A stretch of 6,641 bases of DNA from the NCBI GenBank assembly GCA_028684915.1, contig JAQUEZ010000312.1, positions 1-6,641 on the forward strand, in the 5' to 3' direction. This DNA comes from Desulfobulbus sp. (GTDB taxonomy: Bacteria > Desulfobacterota > Desulfobulbia > Desulfobulbales > Desulfobulbaceae). Position 1 is the stretch's first letter; every line of letters starts with the position of its first letter. The notes beneath the pieces are model-generated. The model made no database searches. It worked only from the letters and a program-made list of their open reading frames with translations, and was not told where the DNA came from. Below are positions 1 to 4,978 of this stretch, one piece after another. A program made the translations under genes and the position numbers.

Positions 1-75
1 GCGGCCGACCTTGCCTTGGTCCAGCCGCTTTATACCTATTACCGTATGTCTGAGATCACAACATGTTCATTATGA
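1..75 (+). CDS. C-terminal end of a cassette 1 protein (partial)
   Basis: Frame 1 is open from the window edge to a TGA at 73-75 and gives 24 residues (AADLALVQPLYTYYRMSEIT... ending CSL). It stops 43 bases before attC1, which is where the gene of the first cassette should end. The codons look ordinary for a G+C-richer gene. Frame 2 is also open through this stretch, so the frame choice is not certain. The fragment is too short to assign a family or function. Confidence 0.4.
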   Translation, partial: AADLALVQPLYTYYRMSEITTCSL

Positions 76-118
76 GCAATCAGGGTCGCTCGGGGCTTGT
101 CTGCCGCGCAGCGGCTTC

Positions 119-178
119 GTCCAACAAAGCTAATTCAGCCGACGCAAAAAGCCGTGCGGCTGATTAGCGACGTTCGAT
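119..178 (+). other. attC: attC1, integron recombination site
   Basis: The inverse core GTCCAAC (119-125) and core GTTCGAT (172-178) enclose an imperfect inverted repeat. CTAATTCAGCCG pairs with CGGCTGATTAG, leaving one unpaired T, the kind of extrahelical base that guides IntI to the bottom strand. Recombination falls between G172 and T173. The core has C where the consensus GTTRRRY has R. It ends cassette 1, whose own first bases should therefore have been TTGGAC. The site is 60 bp. Confidence 0.93.
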
Positions 179-192
179 GGGAGCATTACGTT

Positions 193-657
193 ATGGCCGA
201 TGACAATTCTATCGAGATTGATCTAACTACAATTGATGGCCTAAGAAAAATTGAGCATTGGGCTGGTGGTGACGATAATTTTGTCCCTGGTGGTACGCTC
301 GGCTCCATTGCCGCAGAAGCGGCCGTAGGTGCAGGTATAGGGGCGGTTGTCACGGGAAGCGTCGCAGGAGTGGCAGCAGCGACAGGTGGCTTTGTTACAA
401 GAATTGGTCTAGCCATCATGGGGATTTTTCACAAACCAAAGGCAGAGATTCAGCAAATCCCAAAGATACCACAGGACACTCAGTTGAAGTTCGCACAAGC
501 AATCATAGCTTCAGGCAAAAAGAACGGAGCAAAGAAACTGAAGATAACGGTTGACAAAGACGTTGGAGCATCGGTTGGAGCTACGTATGTTGGGGCAAGT
601 ATAAAGGGGCAGGTTGGCGCCGACGGGAAGTTTCATTTGGAAGTTGAATACAAATAA
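193..657 (+). CDS. Hypothetical protein with Gly/Ala-rich hydrophobic segment (cassette 2)
   Basis: Encodes 154 residues of unknown function. I chose the ATG at 193, preceded by GGGAG at 179-183, because the open frame upstream runs from a TTG at 97 across attC1 and the cassette boundary. Residues 1-30 are polar and acidic. Residues 35-79 form a Gly/Ala-rich hydrophobic stretch with small residues spaced as in a glycine zipper (GAGIGAVVTGSVAGVAAATG), long enough for one or two membrane passes. Residues 80-120 are Lys-rich. The C-terminus (121-154) carries repeated VGAS motifs (VGASVGA, VGASIKGQVGADG) and looks like beta strand. A membrane-inserting protein is plausible from this layout, but I recognise no family. 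Its composition is richer in G+C than cassettes 3-8. It is the only gene of cassette 2 (173-729). Confidence 0.85.
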   Translation: MADDNSIEIDLTTIDGLRKIEHWAGGDDNFVPGGTLGSIAAEAAVGAGIGAVVTGSVAGVAAATGGFVTRIGLAIMGIFHKPKAEIQQIPKIPQDTQLKFAQAIIASGKKNGAKKLKITVDKDVGASVGATYVGASIKGQVGADGKFHLEVEYK

Positions 658-660
658 GAC

Positions 661-735
661 ATCGAACAAGGCAAATTCAGCCGATGCCCTCAGTCGCTGC
701 GCTCCTTACGGCCCGGCTGATTTGCAACGTTATGC
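661..735 (+). other. attC: attC2, integron recombination site
   Basis: The inverse core ATCGAAC (661-667) is the exact complement of the TTCGAT that opens cassette 2, and the core is GTTATGC (729-735). The arms GCAAATTCAGCCG and CGGCTGATTTGC pair with one unpaired T, at the same place as in attC1. The loop is longer than in attC1, giving 75 bp in all. Recombination falls between G729 and T730. Confidence 0.95.
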
Positions 736-753
736 ATTGAATAAAGGACGAAA

Positions 754-1209
754 ATGAGTCATAGGGTAAAATGTTACATGTTATTTGGTCTATTTATCAT
801 ACTTGGGATAAGTATGATAATTATGGCTATATCATTGCCCTTAGATCCATTAGCCATAGAAAAAGGATTTATAATTGAAAATTATGAGTTTCCATTTATT
901 AGATTCCTCCCAAGTATTGTGTGTGGCTTTGCGGGAATTGGTTGTTTTGGAACAATTTATTTAGTGATAAATGGCCAAATAGCAATAGGAGAAAGCTATT
1001 ACGAAGGAAGTCGATATATAAAGGGAAAATCAGATATTATATTTTGCGCATTATTCAGTCCAGTTGTTATTTTGGGTGCACTGTCAATTTATTATTCAAA
1101 TATGAGAATTACCAATTTTTCAAAGCTATTTTTATTTGCTGTTATAGCTCTTTACTATCCAATAAATGGACTCTTCAACTATTTAAAATATAAAGAAAAT
1201 AAAGCATAA
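754..1209 (+). CDS. Four-helix integral membrane protein, hypothetical (cassette 3)
   Basis: Encodes 151 residues, starting at an ATG with a good ribosome site (AAAGGA, 743-748). Hydrophobic segments at about residues 9-28, 48-72, 94-114 and 124-144 suggest four membrane helices. A positively charged start (SHRVK) and a Lys-rich tail (KYKENK) suggest that both ends are cytoplasmic. No catalytic motif is visible and I do not recognise the family. The gene is very AT-rich. Its stop codon lies inside the inverse core of attC3 (GCATAAC), so the gene fills its cassette (730-1276) almost completely. No promoter is visible in the 24-base leader, so transcription probably comes from upstream in the array. 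Confidence 0.87.
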   Translation: MSHRVKCYMLFGLFIILGISMIIMAISLPLDPLAIEKGFIIENYEFPFIRFLPSIVCGFAGIGCFGTIYLVINGQIAIGESYYEGSRYIKGKSDIIFCALFSPVVILGALSIYYSNMRITNFSKLFLFAVIALYYPINGLFNYLKYKENKA

Positions 1210-1282
1210 CCAAGCGTTTCACCATCGCTCCACTGCGTTCCGCTGGACGCGCTGAAGCGCGCCGGTGAACTTAACGTTATTT
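1204..1282 (+). other. attC: attC3, integron recombination site
   Basis: The inverse core GCATAAC (1204-1210) complements the TTATGC that opens cassette 3, and the core is GTTATTT (1276-1282). The outer arms GTTTCACC and GGTGAAC pair, and the central part is a G+C-rich region with further self-complementarity. At 79 bp it is the longest attC here. The inverse core also contains the stop codon of the cassette 3 gene. Recombination falls between G1276 and T1277. Confidence 0.93.
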
Positions 1283-1296
1283 TTTCAGGTGAGTAA

Positions 1297-1875
1297 ATGC
1301 CAGATACTGCGAAAAACAAGCTGGAAGAGCTAGTTAGGTTATCCAAAGAATCACTAAAAGATGCAGAAGTAGTAATTCATGCTCTTGGAAAATCAGGTAT
1401 TTTAGGTATAACTGACGAAAAATTTAAAGAAGTTAATGAAGTGTTATTGACTTTAAACTCTGAAGAGAGAAAAGAGGCAATTAGCCAATTTACAAAACTT
1501 GTTACGAAAAGGTTTGAGATATTAGGATTTGAAGCAGAAGAACTAAATAATTTCAGAACAAAATTTGAAGAGATTTGGGGTCAACATCTTGATCAAGGAA
1601 ACTTAGAAATCAACTCAAAAGAGTTATATCGGAAAAGTATTGATGAATGGGAAAAAACATTAGCGAATCTTAAAAGCAACGAAGTCAATTTCAAGAAATC
1701 AGACATTGAGCGTTTAAGGTGGTTTAATATTTCTTTATCGTTACCTATCTCAATCCCAGCATTAATCGGCGGTGCAGTTGTTGGCAATGAATTATTTCCA
1801 GTAGCAGGCGCAATAATCGGTGCTGCTCTCGGTGCATTAATTTCGAGTATTGCAAAGGGAGGAGACCGTGACTAG
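1297..1875 (+). CDS. Helical protein with C-terminal membrane hairpin, hypothetical (cassette 4, gene 1)
   Basis: Encodes 192 residues from an ATG preceded by AGGTGA (1288-1293). Residues 1-140 are charged, rich in Lys, Glu and Leu, and look all-helical, with possible coiled-coil stretches (for example around 52-95 and 108-130). Residues 144-186 are hydrophobic and Gly/Ala-rich, resembling two membrane helices joined at NELFPVAG, followed by the polar tail KGGDRD. This suggests a soluble helical domain anchored in the inner membrane. Its end overlaps the start of the next gene by 8 bases (GTGACTAG), so the two are probably translated together and may form a complex. I recognise no family. A membrane-acting effector with a partner protein is one possibility, but it is inference only. 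Confidence 0.87.
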   Translation: MPDTAKNKLEELVRLSKESLKDAEVVIHALGKSGILGITDEKFKEVNEVLLTLNSEERKEAISQFTKLVTKRFEILGFEAEELNNFRTKFEEIWGQHLDQGNLEINSKELYRKSIDEWEKTLANLKSNEVNFKKSDIERLRWFNISLSLPISIPALIGGAVVGNELFPVAGAIIGAALGALISSIAKGGDRD

Positions 1876-2176
1876 TCAACCTACTCATACTGGTATATAC
1901 GTAGGGTTGTTTGTTGGAGTGATATATTTAGCAATTCATGCGTTCAAAAAAGAAAAACCCGAATTTACCAAATTTGCTACAATTATACTTTCTTGTATTG
2001 GTGCTGTTGTTTCTTTGGATTTTGGATATATCGCTATTACTGAGACAGATCAAAATCTAGGAATATTATATAGCCAAAGAGTCCCGATGTTTTTAGGAGC
2101 CTTGGCCGTTACTTGGCTCGCAGTAGAACGGGTTCTAAATATCTATTGTCAGCTAATTAAATCAGAAAACAAATAA
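1868..2176 (+). CDS. Small three-helix membrane protein, hypothetical (cassette 4, gene 2)
   Basis: Encodes 102 residues from the GTG at 1868. An in-frame TTG at 1850 is possible, but the GTG has a strong ribosome site (AAGGGAGGAG, 1855-1864) and overlaps the stop of gene 1 in the arrangement GTGACTAG, a usual sign of translational coupling. Hydrophobic segments at about residues 8-25, 35-57 and 72-92 suggest three membrane helices. A Lys-rich loop (residues 27-36) probably lies in the cytoplasm. The stop codon is inside the inverse core of attC4 (AAATAAC). I do not recognise the family. Sharing one cassette means the two genes always move together, which suggests joint function. Confidence 0.83.
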   Translation: MTSQPTHTGIYVGLFVGVIYLAIHAFKKEKPEFTKFATIILSCIGAVVSLDFGYIAITETDQNLGILYSQRVPMFLGALAVTWLAVERVLNIYCQLIKSENK

Positions 2177-2233
2177 CCATTCACTTCAGTTTACAGCGCA
2201 AACGACGCGCTTCAACTGAGCAAAACGTTATGT
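2171..2233 (+). other. attC: attC4, integron recombination site
   Basis: The inverse core AAATAAC (2171-2177) complements the TTATTT that opens cassette 4, and the core is GTTATGT (2227-2233). The arms CTTCAGTT and AACTGAG pair with one unpaired T. The site is 63 bp. Its core contains the ATG of the cassette 5 gene, and its inverse core contains the stop of the cassette 4 gene. Recombination falls between G2227 and T2228. Confidence 0.92.
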
Positions 2234-2544
2234 TTAAAAGCACGACATCATATAAAAGATATAATAGACTAATATGTTATGCATTCCTTGCATTGCCTCT
2301 AGCATATCATATCCTTAATACAATTCTTTACGCATATGGTGGATTTGATGGTAAACATTGTGCAGGATTATTAGATGCAACGTGGGAATGCTCAAAATTT
2401 GAATATTATTTAGATTACATGACAAACTTTTTTGCTATGACAAATCTATTTATTTCATATTTTGTAGCATTCATTATTTTTCTCATTTTATATCTTGCTG
2501 GTAAAGTTATACATTATCTGAAAAACAATAAATTATCTACATAA
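2230..2544 (+). CDS. Small two-helix membrane protein, hypothetical (cassette 5)
   Basis: Encodes 104 residues. The ATG lies within the core site GTTATGT. It is the only in-frame ATG before residue 64, so it is the likely start although no ribosome site is clear; upstream sequence would come from the neighbouring attC. Hydrophobic segments at about residues 14-35 and 66-91 suggest two membrane helices, with a basic N-terminus (KSTTSYKRYNR) inside. The loop between them (36-65) would face the periplasm and holds two cysteines, C44 and C54, that could form a disulfide. The stop codon sits in the inverse core of attC5, so the gene runs practically from core to core. No family is recognised. Confidence 0.78.
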   Translation: MFKSTTSYKRYNRLICYAFLALPLAYHILNTILYAYGGFDGKHCAGLLDATWECSKFEYYLDYMTNFFAMTNLFISYFVAFIIFLILYLAGKVIHYLKNNKLST

Positions 2545-2599
2545 CCAAACGTTTCTACGGACCCGCAAACAGCGCGGTCCGCAGAACTCTACGTTGGGT
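2539..2599 (+). other. attC: attC5, integron recombination site
   Basis: The inverse core ACATAAC (2539-2545) complements the TTATGT that opens cassette 5, and the core is GTTGGGT (2593-2599). The arms CTACGGACC and GGTCCGCAG pair with one mismatch around the loop CGCAAACAGCGC. That loop recurs nearly unchanged in attC6 and attC8. The site is 61 bp, with recombination between G2593 and T2594. Confidence 0.95.
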
Positions 2600-2649
2600 T
2601 CTTAAATAGCAATTTCTGCATAATTCAAACTTCTACTAAAGGATTAACC

Positions 2650-2952
2650 ATGATCAGGGTGATAATCGGAGATAGTGAGAGAGAATTATCTAATATCAGT
2701 GAACACTGGATTAATGAACAAATAAATAGAAGAAGACGAGACGGGCTGTCAATCTGTGTTCGAGTAATCATAAATGAAGATCAATTAAATTTATCACTTA
2801 CAACATCAGGTTGCCCGCACACTGCAACTCGTGGCAGAACCCCAAATAAATACGAGAGCGAAGTGTTTGATCTTTGGAATAAAAGAGGATTAAACACGGA
2901 AAATTTCAGTGGGGGGAACTTAATCGCATTCCTAAAACAGCTAAAAGTATAA
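2650..2952 (+). CDS. Small protein upstream of TIR gene (cassette 6, gene 1)
   Basis: Encodes 100 residues from an ATG with a good ribosome site (AAAGGA, 2638-2643). It is soluble, with no membrane segment or signal peptide. Residues 1-52 look like mixed strand and helix (MIRVIIGDSERELSN..., INEQINRRRR, SICVRVIINED). A short Gly/Arg/Pro-rich link at 53-68 follows, then a helical C-terminus with FDLWNKRGLN and GGNLIAFLKQL. The motif layout resembles small proteins I recall next to TIR genes, but I cannot name a family and this recall is unverified. It lies 9 bases before the TIR gene in the same cassette, so the two probably form an operon. It may act as a sensor, regulator or antitoxin-like partner of the TIR protein; this is inference. 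Confidence 0.87.
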   Translation: MIRVIIGDSERELSNISEHWINEQINRRRRDGLSICVRVIINEDQLNLSLTTSGCPHTATRGRTPNKYESEVFDLWNKRGLNTENFSGGNLIAFLKQLKV

Positions 2953-2961
2953 CGTGACAAA

Positions 2962-3912
2962 ATGGCAAAATTATTTTTTTCGTATTCCCATCGAGATGAA
3001 GATTTAAGAGACGAATTACAAATTCATTTAACATCTTTACAGCGTCAAGGGATTCTGGATACTTGGCATGACAGACGAATAGAGGCTGGAGATGACTTTG
3101 CAAGAAATATAAGTGAGCATTTAGACTCTGCAGATATAATTTTATTACTCATAAGTCCATACTTTATATCTTCAAATTACTGTTTTGAAGTTGAAATGCA
3201 ACATGCACTTGCAAAGCATGAGCAAAAACAAGCAGTGGTTATCCCTGTAATATTGCATCCGTGTGATTGGCACAATTTGCCATTTGGACATTTATTAGCA
3301 ACTCCAAAAGACGGGAAGCCGATATCCAAATTTCCAAATATTCACGATGGCTTTTTGGAGGTTACCTTAGCTGTAAAAAATGTGGCAAACAAAAACAAGA
3401 CCTCAAAAGATATTACTCCAACGCCAACACCCTCTTATACAGTCTCCTCTTCTCGAAAAATAAGTGGAGAGATACGTTCAAGTAATTTGAGAGTGAAGAA
3501 ATCATTTACTGATCGGGAAAAAGACAAATTTAAGACTGATGCTTTTGAATATATAGCAAAATACTTTGAAGGGTCGCTAGGCGAATTAGAAAAAAGAAAC
3601 CCTGAAATCGAAACAAACTTCAGGAGAATTGATGCAAATAAATTTCATTCTGTAATCTACGTTAATGGTACAGAAGTAAATCGTTGTACTATTAGATTAG
3701 GTTCAAATCGAGGTTTTATGTCTGGAATAACATATTCTAGCTCTGAACAAGACAATAGCTACAATGAATGTTTGTCGGTTGAAGATGATGGACAAATGAT
3801 GTTCCTTAGAACACTTGGAATGTCTTTCAGGCATCACGGAAATCAAGATCAATTATCTTTGGAAGGTGCCGCTGAATATTACTGGAGTATGCTGATTGGG
3901 GTTTTACAATAA
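2962..3912 (+). CDS. TIR-domain protein, probable NADase-type defence effector (cassette 6, gene 2)
   Basis: Encodes 316 residues. Residues 2-135 are a bacterial TIR domain: strand LFFSYSHRDE (4-13), TWHDRRIEAGDDF (34-46), ADIILLLISPYFISS (57-71), then NYCFEVEMQHAL, where E78 is the best candidate for the catalytic glutamate of TIR NADases, and the conserved VIPVILHPCDWH and PKDGKPIS. A Ser/Thr/Pro-rich linker (about 142-170) leads to a C-terminal domain (175-316) of mixed charged helices and strands that I do not recognise; it may sense a trigger or mediate oligomer formation. Many bacterial TIR proteins consume NAD+ or make cyclic ADP-ribose signals during phage infection; that this one does so is inference. 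Start at 2962, with no clear ribosome site, suggests coupling to the preceding gene. It forms a two-gene cassette with its small neighbour. Confidence 0.93.
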   Translation: MAKLFFSYSHRDEDLRDELQIHLTSLQRQGILDTWHDRRIEAGDDFARNISEHLDSADIILLLISPYFISSNYCFEVEMQHALAKHEQKQAVVIPVILHPCDWHNLPFGHLLATPKDGKPISKFPNIHDGFLEVTLAVKNVANKNKTSKDITPTPTPSYTVSSSRKISGEIRSSNLRVKKSFTDREKDKFKTDAFEYIAKYFEGSLGELEKRNPEIETNFRRIDANKFHSVIYVNGTEVNRCTIRLGSNRGFMSGITYSSSEQDNSYNECLSVEDDGQMMFLRTLGMSFRHHGNQDQLSLEGAAEYYWSMLIGVLQ

Positions 3913-3918
3913 AATTTT

Positions 3919-3979
3919 ACCCAACCAACTGTTCCACTGGACCCGTAAACAGCGCGGTCCAGTGAACGCTACGTTGTAA
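3919..3979 (+). other. attC: attC6, integron recombination site
   Basis: The inverse core ACCCAAC (3919-3925) complements the TTGGGT that opens cassette 6, and the core is GTTGTAA (3973-3979). The last base of the core is A instead of the consensus Y. The arms CACTGGACC and GGTCCAGTG are perfectly complementary around CGTAAACAGCGC, close to the loops of attC5 and attC8. The site is 61 bp, with recombination between G3973 and T3974. Confidence 0.94.
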
Positions 3980-4213
3980 GGCTTGCCAGCCGGGCATAAT
4001 AGCAACGGCATAAAAAAGATAAAAAATGAAACAATACTTTTCAAGGCAGGCTGTTTGCTAAAATCAGTAATGTTCTGGTCTTCCGAAAGAAGCAATAGAG
4101 AAACTGCATAAAAGCAAGAACAAAAAAGAAAACTGCATAAAAACAAAAGAAAAAATATTACAACAAATCGTTTCTGCGGAAGCCGAAAAGCCCGGCTTCC
4201 GCAGAACTTCACG
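3974..4213 (+). mobile_element. Cassette 7, short cassette without a convincing gene
   Basis: This 240-bp cassette is bounded by attC6 and its own attC7 and opens with TTGTAA, matching the TTACAAC inverse core. It has no substantial + strand ORF; the best are 11 codons (4026-4061) and 13 codons (4070-4111). It is strongly A-rich on the + strand and carries an imperfect 29-bp direct repeat. On the minus strand a 24-codon ORF (4138 to 4064) encodes a signal-peptide-like sequence (MQFSFLFLLLCSF, then SIASFGRPEHY). The larger minus-strand frame runs through both attC sites and is unlikely to be real. Such cassettes in other integrons can carry promoters or small RNAs; neither is demonstrated here. 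Together with the flanking attC sites this is the only gene-free stretch of about 300 bases. Confidence 0.8.
4102..4159 (+). repeat. Imperfect 29-bp direct repeat, A-rich
   Basis: Two adjacent units, 4102-4130 and 4131-4159, both begin AACTGCATAAAA and then diverge into A-rich sequence, with about 21 of 29 positions alike. The first 12 bases are identical. The second unit ends at the inverse core of attC7. It may be a simple duplication in low-complexity DNA. Confidence 0.6.
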
Positions 4214-4219
4214 TTGTGC
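4158..4219 (+). other. attC: attC7, integron recombination site
   Basis: The inverse core TTACAAC (4158-4164) complements the TTGTAA that opens cassette 7, including the non-consensus A, and the core is GTTGTGC (4213-4219). The arms CTGCGGAAGCCG and CGGCTTCCGCAG are a perfect 12-bp match around a short AAAAGC loop. The site is 62 bp. The core contains a GTG in frame with the cassette 8 gene. Recombination falls between G4213 and T4214. Confidence 0.94.
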
Positions 4220-4227
4220 ACAAAAAA

Positions 4228-4881
4228 ATGTTCCGATATCTATTAATTATAATATTAGCTGTCTTGAAATCATGTTCTAATACTTCGCAAGATAAGTATT
4301 ATGAAAATTTCAATATGCCTCTACATCCATCAGGTAATAAACTGCATATTGGCTATGATACATATATGATGGCAAAGAGAGTAAGCTACGATATAGATGA
4401 GAATTTATCCCCAGAAAATATCATAGGATATTATAAAGAAAAACTGCAGAAATTAGGCTTTAACGAGAATAACCGAAGCACCTTTTATAATAAACAAATT
4501 ACTGACAAAGAATTCATGGTAGATGGTAACTGGAAAAAACCACCCGCCGCAATCCACAAAGGTTGGTTAAACTCTGAAGAAAATACAATTATTAAATTGT
4601 CAATATATCACTCTTCTCAAGCAGAAATCCATGTTGGCATCCTAATGCACCCATACGTCAACCCAGATCTACAGTTTGAATTTCAAAAATATTTAGAGAA
4701 TTCAGGGAAAGAAAATGAGTTTTTCGAACTATTTTCAAAATATCCTGGTCCAGGTAACACCCTAGATGTACAAAAAGCATTAAAAGGTGAACCAAACAAC
4801 AAGGTCCTAAAGGAGTTTGCACTTTTTGATAAACGTAGCAGAGAAGAGATGCAGGTTAACTATATAGAATTTAATAAATAA
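4228..4881 (+). CDS. Probable lipoprotein, hypothetical (cassette 8)
   Basis: Encodes 217 residues from the ATG at 4228; an in-frame GTG at 4216, inside the core site, would add four residues (MHKK). Neither start has a clear ribosome site. The N-terminus is a short basic and hydrophobic signal (MFRYLLIIILAVLKSC) followed by Ser/Asn. C16 is a likely lipidation site, although K at -2 is unusual for a lipobox. The mature part is hydrophilic and has no further membrane segment. It contains YDIDENLSPENIIGYYKEKL and KLGF near residues 53-78, a layout seen in many envelope proteins of unknown role, then Lys/Glu-rich helices to the end. It probably acts at the envelope, in the periplasm or anchored to a membrane. 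I recognise no family. It fills cassette 8 (4214-4939). Confidence 0.83.
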   Translation: MFRYLLIIILAVLKSCSNTSQDKYYENFNMPLHPSGNKLHIGYDTYMMAKRVSYDIDENLSPENIIGYYKEKLQKLGFNENNRSTFYNKQITDKEFMVDGNWKKPPAAIHKGWLNSEENTIIKLSIYHSSQAEIHVGILMHPYVNPDLQFEFQKYLENSGKENEFFELFSKYPGPGNTLDVQKALKGEPNNKVLKEFALFDKRSREEMQVNYIEFNK

Positions 4882-4882
4882 T

Positions 4883-4945
4883 GCACAACCAAGCGTTTCT
4901 GCGGACCCCGCAAACAGCGCGGATCCGCAGAACTTCACGTTGGGC
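4883..4945 (+). other. attC: attC8, integron recombination site
   Basis: The inverse core GCACAAC (4883-4889) complements the TTGTGC that opens cassette 8, and the core is GTTGGGC (4939-4945). CTGCGGA pairs with TCCGCAG, and the inner bases pair imperfectly with an extra A. The loop again reads CGCAAACAGCGC. The site is 63 bp, with recombination between G4939 and T4940. The matching inverse core expected at the end of cassette 9 (GCCCAAC) is not found further right in the window. Confidence 0.94.
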
Positions 4946-4978
4946 GCAATAAATCCCGGTTCGTACATGAGAGGTGGC

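Noticed and set aside
97..192. Extension of the cassette 2 gene upstream to a TTG at 97
   Set aside because: It would be translated through the attC1 hairpin and across the cassette boundary at 172/173; the ATG at 193 has a ribosome site and lies within the cassette.
2594..2649. Promoter in the leader of the TIR cassette (CATAAT at 2619-2624)
   Set aside because: The only -35 candidate is TTGGGT in the core site with a 19-base spacer; too weak to annotate, though a private promoter cannot be excluded.
4070..4111. 13-codon + strand ORF in cassette 7
   Set aside because: It is too short, has no ribosome site and no recognisable feature.
3904..4221. Minus-strand 105-residue hydrophobic ORF
   Set aside because: It runs through two attC sites and into the TIR gene end; its hydrophobicity comes from reading A-rich tracts backwards.
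119..4945. CRISPR array, suggested by regularly recurring palindromes
   Set aside because: Spacing is irregular (about 240 to 1380 bases), the units differ in sequence, and genes lie between them; the core sites identify them as attC.
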